This document shows positions 33,675 to 40,770 of a stretch of DNA of 49,670 nucleotides, in pieces. Position 1 is the first letter of the stretch. Each line of letters opens with the position of its first letter. The notes beneath the pieces were generated by a model. It was not told the origin of the DNA. It did no database searches and saw nothing but the letters and a program-made list of their open reading frames with translations. The stretch lies in IMG/VR virus record IMGVR_UViG_3300030099_004235, positions 1 through 49,670 of that record. One strand, 5' to 3'. The position numbers and the translations under genes are program-made. This stretch comes from a virus.

Positions 33675-33927
33675 TCTGAACCTCTTTTATTTTATTTTTA
33701 TAATGAGAAATCTGTCCTTCTTTATCTTCTGGTATCCATTCTTTTTCTGCAGCATTAAGGACATTGGCTATATCATTTATGTTTCCATAAGTATGAGATA
33801 TATGTGTAAGAATATCTCCAAGCATTTCTTTTATTTGTTTTATTTCTTTGTTGTGTTCTTTGACTTTTTGTACTGTTTGTTCAAGGGTAATTGGAACAGT
33901 TTGTTGTGAGTTAGTTGTTGTTTTCAT
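33661..33927 (-). CDS. 88-aa helical hypothetical protein
   Basis: ATG at 33927 with AAGGAGT upstream, overlapping the membrane-protein gene by 17 bases. A long amphipathic helix (LEQTVQKVKEHNKEIKQIKE) followed by an acidic-basic tail. No family recognised. Confidence 0.5.
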   Translation of the reverse strand: MKTTTNSQQTVPITLEQTVQKVKEHNKEIKQIKEMLGDILTHISHTYGNINDIANVLNAAEKEWIPEDKEGQISHYKNKIKEVQSEDI

Positions 33928-34189
33928 AGTACTCCTTCCAGCTAAAGACTACAAGCAAGAAAGATATAGCTAGCACTATAAAGAAAGGCTTGTATATCAT
34001 ATTATTTACATAAGCATATGTTGTATAAATAGTAGACAGTATAGTAGCAAAGCTAGCTAGCATTATATCTACAGCAGTAGCAGGCTTTATTTCTGGACTT
34101 TCTTTTATTGATTCAATTAAAGGTGGTTTCTTTTTAACTTTAGGTTTAGCTTTCTTAGTTACTTTAGTTTTTTTATTTATTTTAATCAT
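33911..34189 (-). CDS. 92-aa two-span membrane protein
   Basis: A very basic N-terminus of about 22 residues (KKTKVTKKAKPKVKKK) is followed by hydrophobic segments at about 38-62 (VDIMLASFATILSTIYTTYA) and 66-86 (KPFFIVLAISFLLVVF). An early-expressed inner-membrane protein; superinfection exclusion or membrane remodelling is possible, but nothing specific shows it. It overlaps the next upstream gene by 8 bases. Confidence 0.55.
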   Translation of the reverse strand: MIKINKKTKVTKKAKPKVKKKPPLIESIKESPEIKPATAVDIMLASFATILSTIYTTYAYVNNMIYKPFFIVLAISFLLVVFSWKEYYENNN

Positions 34190-34367
34190 TATTACCTCTA
34201 TGGCTTGTTATAAAAAGATGTGTTTCTTCCATTAATTTTAATTTATCTGCAGGTATATCTTCTAATGGTTCTTCTATTAAATTCATCCATGACATTAAAA
34301 GTATCTCTGCATGCAGTACCCTGTCTCCAAGATACTGCATATTATCTATCATTTCTTTTTTAGTCAT
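34182..34367 (-). CDS. 61-aa acidic hypothetical protein
   Basis: The ATG at 34367 is preferred because GGAGGT lies 5 bases upstream; an in-frame ATG at 34379 would contain that ribosome site. Acidic helical product (LIEEPLEDIPADKLKLMEE). It overlaps the neighbours on both sides. Confidence 0.5.
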   Translation of the reverse strand: MTKKEMIDNMQYLGDRVLHAEILLMSWMNLIEEPLEDIPADKLKLMEETHLFITSHRGNND

Positions 34368-34506
34368 AGCTACCTCCATAGTAATGCTCTCCTAATAATG
34401 CTTCTGATATTTCTTTTGACCAGCCAAGGCTCATATTATATTCTATTATTTTATAATCATTGACCATACAAGTACAGCTTGCATCATTACATGCATCTTT
34501 TATCAT
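34360..34506 (-). CDS. 48-aa Cys-containing hypothetical protein
   Basis: ATG at 34506 with AAGGAGAG upstream, overlapping the previous small gene by 20 bases. The N-terminus has Cys6, Cys11 and Cys13 (KDACNDASCTCMV). No family recognised. Confidence 0.45.
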   Translation of the reverse strand: MIKDACNDASCTCMVNDYKIIEYNMSLGWSKEISEALLGEHYYGGSYD

Positions 34507-34630
34507 TTGCTCTCCTTAATTTTTTTATTTCAAATTTTAAAGATGAAATCTTTTCAGTTAAAGCTTTTATTACTATCTTTTCATTAGTATCAAGCTTTCT
34601 ATTAATTCTATATTTTTCTATTTCATTCAT
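34487..34630 (-). CDS. 47-aa basic coiled-coil protein
   Basis: ATG at 34630 overlaps the TGA stop of the previous ORF by 8 bases. Heptad pattern and a basic C-terminus (KISSLKFEIKKLRRANDKR). No family recognised. Confidence 0.45.
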   Translation of the reverse strand: MNEIEKYRINRKLDTNEKIVIKALTEKISSLKFEIKKLRRANDKRCM

Positions 34631-34784
34631 TAAAATATCTTCCTTTTATTATGCAACCAGTGCAGTCACATGATACATATGTTTTATCAAAAGCTAGTTT
34701 GGCTTTTTTGCCATTAACATATGTCTTCCATTTACTATAATCATAGAATGTGACATAGTATGTACATTTTTCTATCTGATTCAT
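34623..34784 (-). CDS. 53-aa Cys-rich hypothetical protein
   Basis: ATG at 34784, with AGGAGAAAT upstream, starts directly after the TAA of the 50-aa gene. Beta-rich, with a CDCTGC cluster near residues 39-44 that could bind a metal. It ends at TGA overlapping the next start. Confidence 0.5.
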   Translation of the reverse strand: MNQIEKCTYYVTFYDYSKWKTYVNGKKAKLAFDKTYVSCDCTGCIIKGRYFNE

Positions 34785-34937
34785 TTATTTCTCCTGTTTC
34801 TTTATTACAGACATTCTTACAGCAAATAATCTAGCTTTAGACCATTTGTTAAACTTGTGTCTAGGTTCTTTAAAATAAGTAGCAGCCCAGTCAACGAGCT
34901 GCCACTTCTGCATATAAGGTTGTTTAGCATTATACAT
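34785..34937 (-). CDS. 50-aa basic hypothetical protein
   Basis: ATG at 34937 overlaps the end of the 88-aa gene by 8 bases; stop at 34785 directly before the next ATG. Basic and aromatic (QKWQLVDWAATYFKEPRHKF). No family recognised. Confidence 0.45.
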   Translation of the reverse strand: MYNAKQPYMQKWQLVDWAATYFKEPRHKFNKWSKARLFAVRMSVIKKQEK

Positions 34938-35196
34938 AGCCTAGCTTAACCTTTATTATTTCTATGATAGACATATGTCTTACATCATATTTCTTAGCTG
35001 ATTTTAGTAGTTGTTTAGCTTTTAACAATTGATTGTACCTATCTGCTCTGCCATTATATAATCTTATAATGGCTTGTTCATCTTTTGTTAGGCTGTCAAA
35101 AGCTTTTGTTACAGGCTTGTTAGCTTTAGTTAAGCTATCAGCTAGCCTCATATATTTAACATATCTTTTGTGTATGTATTGTTCTATTCTATCCAT
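34930..35196 (-). CDS. 88-aa basic helical hypothetical protein
   Basis: ATG at 35196 with AGAGAG upstream. Lys/Arg-rich helices (RYVKYMRLADSLTKANKPVT) may bind nucleic acid. It is the first gene after the structured gap at 35197-35495. Confidence 0.5.
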   Translation of the reverse strand: MDRIEQYIHKRYVKYMRLADSLTKANKPVTKAFDSLTKDEQAIIRLYNGRADRYNQLLKAKQLLKSAKKYDVRHMSIIEIIKVKLGYV

Positions 35197-35460
35197 TAGA
35201 CTCTCTTTCTTTATTTAGATTTAAAATTTAAACAGTAAGCAACTTTATCAGCAACCATTTTATCAGCCACCAATGACAGCTATGAATACAACTGCAGTAT
35301 TGGTCAGCTCTGCTGACACCTTTTTAAGGAGTTATAGGGAGTGCTGTACATTTGGCCCTGTTTAGTTTAAACCAAACACTCCCTATTCCTGATATAGATC
35401 CCAATGCCTTTTTGGCAAAACTGTCTATATCTTATACAGGGATCAATATTTAGAGGTAAA
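35197..35460. other. Gene-free region with several perfect stems
   Basis: Nothing coding is visible. GTCAGC/GCTGAC (35303-35317) is a perfect 6-bp stem with a 3-base loop (TCT on plus, AGA on minus), followed on the plus strand by ACCTTTTT, a terminator-like tail. ATAGGGAGTG (35334-35343) pairs perfectly with CACTCCCTAT (35377-35386). GATATAGAT (35391-35399) pairs with GTCTATATC (35426-35434) around TGCC/GGCA. The set may terminate antisense transcription or act as promoter or processing hairpins. Confidence 0.55.
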
Positions 35461-35476
35461 GGGGGCATAAGCCCCC
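35461..35476 (-). terminator. GGGGGC/GCCCCC hairpin after the SSB-like leftward gene
   Basis: A perfect 6-bp G/C stem with the loop ATAA (TTAT on the minus strand), 20 bases past the stop of the 118-aa leftward gene. On the minus strand it is followed by TTTACCTCT, a weak U-rich tail. Likely a partial terminator or 3' stabiliser. Confidence 0.5.
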
Positions 35477-35495
35477 CTATGTTGTGGAGGAATAG

Positions 35496-35852
35496 TTAGA
35501 AAGGTGCTTGTTCTGTAGATGATTCTTGTTTGGTATCAGGTTGAACAGGCTGTGTAGATGCAACTTGTTTAGCATAAGTTTCATCATCAACAAGATCTCC
35601 ACCAATAAAGCCCCAAGCTTTTTCAGGCAGATCATCAATATGAACCTCAGGATCATTAAGAAACCATATGTGCTGTTTCTCTCCTGATGCATTGTTGCCA
35701 AGTTGATATCTTGATTTGAAGCCAAACATTGTTACAACATTTGATACAAGATTAGTGTAGTAACATCCTGCTTTTGGGGATGTTCTTTTGTAAACCCTTA
35801 CTGCTTTTTTAGGTTGAGAGTTTACAACTGTTTCATTTGATTCATTTTGCAT
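35496..35852 (-). CDS. 118-aa hypothetical early protein with disordered acidic tail
   Basis: The ATG at 35852 is chosen for its upstream AGAAAGGA; the open frame reaches 35933 but that extension covers the motif-copy-2 hairpin. The core (YKRTSPKAGCYYTNLVSNV, then HIWFLNDPEVHIDDLP) is followed by a Gln/Thr/Ser-rich tail ending EQAPF. The tail resembles the flexible end of SSB-like proteins, but the core is not recognised. It is the second gene of the leftward unit, so it is probably made very early. Confidence 0.5.
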   Translation of the reverse strand: MQNESNETVVNSQPKKAVRVYKRTSPKAGCYYTNLVSNVVTMFGFKSRYQLGNNASGEKQHIWFLNDPEVHIDDLPEKAWGFIGGDLVDDETYAKQVASTQPVQPDTKQESSTEQAPF

Positions 35853-35921
35853 TGAAATAAATCCTTTCTTCTTAATGATAGTCACAATAAATATAAGGGT
35901 AGTGACGACTATCTTGCCACT

Positions 35922-35937
35922 ACCCAAAAACATAAAG
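35922..35937 (-). promoter_or_regulatory. Copy 2 of repeated intergenic motif, overlapping a hairpin
   Basis: Minus-strand CTTTATGTTTTTGGGT lies 4 bases past the stop of the 42-aa membrane peptide. Its GGGT begins a perfect stem, GGGTAGTG with CACTACCC, around a 13-base loop (35906-35926 region and downstream). It stands in the leader of the 118-aa gene. Confidence 0.5.
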
Positions 35938-35940
35938 CTG

Positions 35941-36069
35941 TTAGAATATAGATAGAAGTCTTAACAACAGCTTTACAACTACAATAATACAAGTGACACA
36001 AGTTAGATGAAGTAATATCATCAAGTAAACAGCAAGTGTCCATTCAGGTTCTATAAGTTTCTTTAACAT
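35941..36069 (-). CDS. 42-aa membrane peptide, first leftward gene
   Basis: ATG at 36069 with AGGAGAAC upstream. After a short charged N-terminus (LKKLIEPEW) almost all remaining residues are hydrophobic, forming one transmembrane span with two Cys (TCVTC). As the first product of the leftward unit it would appear at once after infection; a membrane-directed takeover or exclusion role is possible but unproven. Confidence 0.5.
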   Translation of the reverse strand: MLKKLIEPEWTLAVYLMILLHLTCVTCIIVVVKLLLRLLSIF

Positions 36070-36125
36070 TAGTTCTCCTATAAGTTTAAGTATAAGTCCT
36101 AATAATATATAGTATGTACATACAT

Positions 36126-36141
36126 ACCCAAATACAGAAAG
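36126..36141 (-). promoter_or_regulatory. Copy 1 of repeated motif, candidate main leftward promoter
   Basis: Minus-strand CTTTCTGTATTTGGGT followed by ATGTATGTACATAC and ATATATTATTAGG, about 57 bases upstream of the first leftward ATG. TTGGGT and TATTAT are 18 bases apart, so a sigma-70-like reading is also possible. Confidence 0.5.
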
Positions 36142-36445
36142 AAAGCATTAACACTGCTACAAACTATGCAACAACAATAACTACATTAAACAATATGTTA
36201 CAACAAATGATACGGTCTGCACCTGCTGCAGTCTGAAAGACTGTACAGATGGGCAGACACCTTGCAGTTGAATTAAAATTGAAATGCAACTTGAAATGTA
36301 ACTGAATTTTAATTCAGAAAAGCTAATTGAAGTGGGGGTAGTATAGTAAATAAGGCAAGCATTAAAATGCCCCAATTTTTTGGATTGGCTTCCCAAACTG
36401 TTTTAGATTGCAACTAAAACCTATTTTCTGATAGAAACATAAGCC

Positions 36446-36475
36446 TTGATTTATATGCTTAACACTATGTAATAT
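36446..36475 (+). promoter_or_regulatory. Possible rightward sigma-70-like promoter
   Basis: TTGATT and TAATAT are separated by 18 bases, about 90 bases before the start of the small-terminase gene. It is a fair but not strong match to -35/-10 boxes. Confidence 0.3.
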
Positions 36476-36543
36476 TGTGTGTGATAAAACTAATTTAATA
36501 AAATTACTTTGTTACATCAGTTGTTACTACTAGTTAAAACATA

Positions 36544-36560
36544 GGCACCTTGAGGGTGCC
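36544..36560 (+). promoter_or_regulatory. Hairpin just upstream of the small-terminase start
   Basis: GGCACC pairs perfectly with GGTGCC around TTGAG. The GAGG that could act as the ribosome site lies in the loop and 3' arm, so folding could limit translation of the first rightward gene. Confidence 0.45.
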
Positions 36561-36567
36561 AGTACTT

Positions 36568-37293
36568 ATGAGAGAATATACTATATCAAAGCAGAAACAT
36601 CTTGTATATGATGATGTAACAGAGTTGCCTCAAGACTTAAACTATCTGCAGAACTGGAGAGATGCTAATATTGGAGATTGGGTTCAAGCTGATGATGGGT
36701 CAATAGTTCAGGTATTAAGATCTGGCATAATGAGAAAGAGAAGAGGTAAGGTTAAAGAGGTTAAATACTTAGGAACCTGCACTGGTACTTTCTCAACTGC
36801 AAAATCAACTAAATTGCATACCAATCCTTTTGATAACATTTATTCATTTTCAGGCAAGAAGTACCAGCAGGGTTCATTAAGAGATAGAAAAGACCCTACT
36901 ACCAATGAGGTTCTATTTGCTCAATATGTTTCAAAAGGCATAAGTCCAGAAGAAGCATATTTAAAAGTATATAAGACTAAAAATAGAAGACATGCTTATA
37001 CATCTGCTGGAATATTAATTAAAACAGAGAGGATTAAAAAGTTAATGAGAGAAGATTTAAAACCTGTATTAAAGAATTTAGGTATAGATATGGAGTTAGT
37101 ATTGTCAGGGATTAGAGATATAGCTACTACTGCTGAAAAAGACTCTGACAGACTAAAAGCTTTAATAGAGCTTGAAGATATATTAGAAATAAAAGAAACA
37201 TCTAAAGTGCAAGAGGTTACTGGTGCATTGTTTCAAGGATTTCAACCTGCACAGCTAGAAGCTGCAGTTAAACCAAAAGAATTAAAGGAGTAA
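36568..37293 (+). CDS. Terminase small subunit-like protein
   Basis: The ATG at 36568 is preferred over an in-frame TTG at 36550 that lies in a hairpin. About 241 residues. The central part LFAQYVSKGISPEEAYLKVY, then RRHAYTSAGILIKTERIKKLM, follows the small-terminase/HTH pattern of a DNA-binding helix-turn-helix with an adjacent helical oligomerisation part. It is the first gene of the rightward unit, two genes upstream of the large terminase. It would recognise the packaging site and recruit the motor. Confidence 0.65.
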   Translation: MREYTISKQKHLVYDDVTELPQDLNYLQNWRDANIGDWVQADDGSIVQVLRSGIMRKRRGKVKEVKYLGTCTGTFSTAKSTKLHTNPFDNIYSFSGKKYQQGSLRDRKDPTTNEVLFAQYVSKGISPEEAYLKVYKTKNRRHAYTSAGILIKTERIKKLMREDLKPVLKNLGIDMELVLSGIRDIATTAEKDSDRLKALIELEDILEIKETSKVQEVTGALFQGFQPAQLEAAVKPKELKE

Positions 37294-37297
37294 TATT

Positions 37298-37768
37298 ATG
37301 CCATTAGTAGGTAAAAAACATTTTCCATACACAGTTAAAGGCATGCAAGATGCTTTAAATCATGCAATTAAAACTGGTCAAAAAGTAAAAGTAGATAAAA
37401 AAGGTATGAAGAAAATGATGGAAGGTGGAAGTGTAGATGATTTAAAACAGATATCTAAAGAATTAAAGAAAGCATCTAAGATGCATGCTAGTCAAGCTAA
37501 AAGAGTAAAGAAACATGCTGATAGTATGCAAAAAGGTGGCCTCTTAAAAGGCCCTAGTCACAAAGAAGGTGGTATACTTACACAAGTAGGTAACAAACCT
37601 ATTGAAATGGAGGGTGGTGAATATGTAATAAAAAAATCATCTGCAGATGCATTAGGAAAAGAAACTTTAGATTACATTAATAAAAAAGGTGCATTGCCTA
37701 AAATGATGCAAGGTGGCAAGGTAGATCCTGAAATTCAAAATTTATTTAAATTAATGAAGAAGAAATAA
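37298..37768 (+). CDS. 156-aa basic protein with GPSHKEGG motif
   Basis: Lys/Met/Gly-rich, with a helical basic middle (KQISKELKKASKMHASQAKR) and the conserved-looking stretch GPSHKEGGILTQ, then EMEGGEYVIKK, which recurs in proteins of many marine and gut phages. The function of that motif is unknown to me. It lies between the terminase subunits and is coupled to the next gene (TAATG). It may bind DNA or act in the particle. Confidence 0.5.
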   Translation: MPLVGKKHFPYTVKGMQDALNHAIKTGQKVKVDKKGMKKMMEGGSVDDLKQISKELKKASKMHASQAKRVKKHADSMQKGGLLKGPSHKEGGILTQVGNKPIEMEGGEYVIKKSSADALGKETLDYINKKGALPKMMQGGKVDPEIQNLFKLMKKK

Positions 37769-37971
37769 TGGCTGAAAAAACTAAAAAACCTACTTTAAAT
37801 GCAAGAGTAGCAGATATTGAAAATTGCATGGACCAAATATTAAATAGCTTAGAAACTCTATTAGAAAGAACTGAGTTTATAGAGTCAGAACTAGAAGCTC
37901 TAAAGGCAGAAAACATGAGATTAAATGCAGAGGTAGCATATATAAAACCTAGACTAGGCCTTCCTGTATAG
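37768..37971 (+). CDS. 67-aa coiled-coil protein
   Basis: Between TAATG and the TAG that overlaps the terminase GTG. Strong heptads (LLERTEFIESELEALKAENM). A small oligomeric partner of the terminase is a possible role from position only. Confidence 0.55.
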   Translation: MAEKTKKPTLNARVADIENCMDQILNSLETLLERTEFIESELEALKAENMRLNAEVAYIKPRLGLPV

Positions 37972-39560
37972 TGGCTAATATTAACTTTCATAATGTTTCT
38001 AAAGAAGAAGAAGCTTTAAGAATGGCTTATAATGATTTAATAGCTTTTGGTAAATTATTCTTACCTGATGACTTTTTAAGATCAGAAACACCTTGGTTTC
38101 ATTATGATGTAGCAGATTCAATCAATGATCAAAATATTAAGCAATTAGCTATTATAATGCCTAGAGGACATGGCAAAACAGTATTAACCAAAGCAGACCT
38201 TATGAGGTCTTTTTGTTTTAATCAGAAAGATTTTGAATGGGGATTTGTAGATAAAAAACCAGATCCTTTGTTTTATGGCTGGGTATCAGCTACAGCTAAG
38301 CTTGCTACTGGTAATATGGATTATATTAAATCTCATATAGAAATTAATGAAAAGATACAATATTATTTTGGGGATCTTAGAGGCAAAAAGTGGACTGAGG
38401 TAGATATTGAAATGGCTAATGGTTGTAAACTAATATCTAAATCTAATATATCAGGTATAAGAGGAGGGGCAAAGCTACATAAAAGATATGATCTTATTGT
38501 ATTGGATGACTTTGAAGATGAAAACAACACAATTACTCCAGAAGCTAGAAACAAAAATTCCAACCTTATTACTGCTGTGGTATTCCCTGCTCTTGAGCCC
38601 CATACTGGTCGTCTTAGGATTAATGGTACTCCTGTACATTTTGATAGCTTTATTAACAATCTTATTGTTAACTATCAAAAAGCTGAAAAGAAAAATAAAA
38701 AGTTTTCTTGGAATGTGAAGATGTTTCAAGCAGAACAATCTGATGGTACAGCATTGTGGGGTAGCTGGTTTGGAAAAAAAGAATTAGAAAGAAAGAAAAA
38801 GTTTTATGCTGACTCAGGTCAGCCTCATAAATATTATCAAGAATATATGATGCAAGTTCAATCTGAAGAAGATTCAATGTGGACTAGAAGTCATATAAAA
38901 GAATATGAAGCTACATATATGTATGAACCAGAAGCAGGTATTGGATTTTTAACTTTTCCCAATGGAGATGTTAAACCAGTTAATGTATTTGCAGGTGTAG
39001 ATCCAGCTACAGATTCTACCAGAAGAGATGCAGATTTCTCAGTTATTTTGTTTGTAGCAGTAGATGAGTTAAATAATATATACATATTAGATTATACTAG
39101 AAAAAGATCTTTGCCTGTTCTTGGAATACCAGGTGAAGATAAAAAAGGCATAGTAGATTATATGTTTGATATGCAACATATATACCATTCTAATTTAATG
39201 GTTATAGAAGATACATCTATGTCAAAGCCTGTAATACAATCAGTTATGTCTGAAATGAAAAGAAGAAATAATTTTTCAATTAAATTTAAAGCAGAGAAGC
39301 CTGGAACTAGAATGTCTAAAAGAGACAGAATACAAGAAGTATTAGCAGCTAGATTTTCTGTAGGTCAAATATATTTAAAGCCTGAGCATTATGATTTATA
39401 TCAAGAGATACTTACATTTGGTCCAAGGATGTCACATGATGATACTATTGATGCTTTAGCATATGCTTGTAAATATTCTTTTCCTGTTAAAGGAGTGACT
39501 GAAAATAAAGGTTCATATTCAAAGAAAAAACCCAAAGCTAAATCTTGGGTAGTAGCTTAA
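37971..39560 (+). CDS. terL: Terminase large subunit
   Basis: 529 residues with a GTG start inside the preceding TAG. The N-terminal ATPase has Walker A MPRGHGKT (63-70) and Walker B LIVLDDFEDE (175-184, with the catalytic Glu following the Asp pair). The C-terminal RNase H-like nuclease has FAGVDPATDSTRRDADFS (Asp344), LMVIEDTS and HDDTIDALAYA, giving the three acidic sites. The length is normal. It packages DNA into proheads and cuts it. The identification is certain; the packaging type (headful or specific ends) cannot be read from this alone. Confidence 0.95.
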   Translation: MANINFHNVSKEEEALRMAYNDLIAFGKLFLPDDFLRSETPWFHYDVADSINDQNIKQLAIIMPRGHGKTVLTKADLMRSFCFNQKDFEWGFVDKKPDPLFYGWVSATAKLATGNMDYIKSHIEINEKIQYYFGDLRGKKWTEVDIEMANGCKLISKSNISGIRGGAKLHKRYDLIVLDDFEDENNTITPEARNKNSNLITAVVFPALEPHTGRLRINGTPVHFDSFINNLIVNYQKAEKKNKKFSWNVKMFQAEQSDGTALWGSWFGKKELERKKKFYADSGQPHKYYQEYMMQVQSEEDSMWTRSHIKEYEATYMYEPEAGIGFLTFPNGDVKPVNVFAGVDPATDSTRRDADFSVILFVAVDELNNIYILDYTRKRSLPVLGIPGEDKKGIVDYMFDMQHIYHSNLMVIEDTSMSKPVIQSVMSEMKRRNNFSIKFKAEKPGTRMSKRDRIQEVLAARFSVGQIYLKPEHYDLYQEILTFGPRMSHDDTIDALAYACKYSFPVKGVTENKGSYSKKKPKAKSWVVA

Positions 39561-39609
39561 TATGCAACATGTGTTATATTTAGGGCAAAGAAAGTGATAG
39601 GTAAACATT

Positions 39610-40770
39610 ATGTCTAAAAGTACAGTTAATAAGGCTGGTAACTATACTAAGCCTACTATGAGAAAAAATTTATTTAGTAGAATCAAAGCAGGGGGAAAAG
39701 GAGGACCTCCTGGTGTTTGGTCTGCTAGAAAAGCACAAATGCTAGCTAAGTCTTATAAAGCTAAAGGTGGAGGTTATAAAGAGCTTGGTGGATTTATTGA
39801 AACTATGGCTAATGGTGGAATGGCATCTTCTCAAAAGTCTTTAAAGAATTGGACTGATGCTGATTGGGATTATATATCTAAAGGTGATGAAAAGAAGCCT
39901 AAATCTCAAAGAGGAAGATACCTTCCAAAATCAGTAAGGCAATCTTTAACACCTGGTCAGAAAGCTAGTGAAAATAAAAAAAAGAGATCTGCATCATCTA
40001 AAGGAAAAGTAAAAGCTAAATATTCAAAAGATGTTGCTAAAAAAGTTACAGCAGCTAGTAAGTTTTCAAAAGGTGGAAGCACTGCTGCATGGCAAAGAAA
40101 AGAAGGTAAAAATCCTTCAGGTGGTTTAAATAAAAAAGGAGTTGCATCTTATAGAGCAGCTAATCCTGGATCTAAATTGAAAACAGCTGTAACTACTAAG
40201 CCTAGCAAATTAAAGCCAGGTAGCAAGGCTGCAAATAGAAGAAAGTCTTTTTGTGCTAGAATGGGAGGGATGAAAAAGAAACTAACTTCTTCTAAAACAG
40301 CTAATGATCCTAATTCAAGAATTAATAAGTCACTTCGCAAATGGAATTGTGAGGATGGTGGCTATGTACAAACAAAAAAACAAGGGGGTAGAGTTATGCC
40401 AATGGGCAAAGGAACATATGGGTCACAAGTAGGAAGACCTAAGAAAAAAATGAAAATGGGTGGGAAAGCACCTATGAAGAAAAAAATGGCAGACATGATG
40501 GATAAATTATCTATGATGTATGGTGGTAGCATGCCAATGGGTAAAAAGAAAATGGAAATGGGTGGTAAAATGCCAATGATGAAGAAGAAAATGAAAAAAG
40601 GTGGAATGATGAAAGTTGATTCTTCCAAAAACCCAGGTCTTGCTAAATTACCTAAGCCTGTTAGAAATAAAATGGGTTATATGCACAAGGGAGGTGGTGT
40701 TGCACATAGTAAATCAGTTGGTGATCCAATTGCAAGCTATAGCAATGGCAACTACAAAGAAGGACAGTAA
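39610..40770 (+). CDS. Lys/Met/Gly-rich protein with DUF5872- and DUF6321-like parts
   Basis: 386 residues, extremely basic. The N-terminal half has a DUF5872-like stretch (NWTDADWDYISKGDEKKPKS to LPKSVRQSLTPGQKAS). The middle matches the DUF6321 pattern (GLNKKGVASYRAANPGSKL, then FCARMGGMKKKL and INKSLRKWNC). The last 130 residues are low-complexity repeats of PMGKKKMEMGGK and PMMKKKMKKGG type. These families are common next to terminase and portal genes in marine phages; function unknown. The charge suggests DNA binding or packing inside the capsid. Confidence 0.65.
   Translation: MSKSTVNKAGNYTKPTMRKNLFSRIKAGGKGGPPGVWSARKAQMLAKSYKAKGGGYKELGGFIETMANGGMASSQKSLKNWTDADWDYISKGDEKKPKSQRGRYLPKSVRQSLTPGQKASENKKKRSASSKGKVKAKYSKDVAKKVTAASKFSKGGSTAAWQRKEGKNPSGGLNKKGVASYRAANPGSKLKTAVTTKPSKLKPGSKAANRRKSFCARMGGMKKKLTSSKTANDPNSRINKSLRKWNCEDGGYVQTKKQGGRVMPMGKGTYGSQVGRPKKKMKMGGKAPMKKKMADMMDKLSMMYGGSMPMGKKKMEMGGKMPMMKKKMKKGGMMKVDSSKNPGLAKLPKPVRNKMGYMHKGGGVAHSKSVGDPIASYSNGNYKEGQ

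Larger units (their letters stand above)
36070..36567. promoter_or_regulatory. Divergent control region
   Basis: About 500 bases without a credible gene, between the leftward and rightward units. It contains the palindrome GTATGTACATAC (36112-36123), motif copy 1, a 6-bp stem with a GAA loop (CAGTCT/AGACTG, 36229-36243), a 12-bp inverted repeat TGAATTAAAATT (36269-36280) with AATTTTAATTCA (36305-36316), and between its arms a direct repeat GAAATGCAACT / GAAATGTAACT. These are features of an operator/promoter region and possibly a replication origin. Confidence 0.6.

Noticed and set aside
35496-35933. Longer version of the 118-aa early gene starting at 35933
   Set aside because: The added 27 codons cover motif copy 2 and its hairpin, and the better ribosome site is ahead of the ATG at 35852.
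36181-36396. Minus-strand 71-codon frame in the divergent control region
   Set aside because: No good start or ribosome site, unlikely composition, and it crosses the inverted and direct repeats.
38475-38877. Several overlapping frames on both strands within the large terminase gene
   Set aside because: The terminase motifs fix the true frame; the others are shadows.
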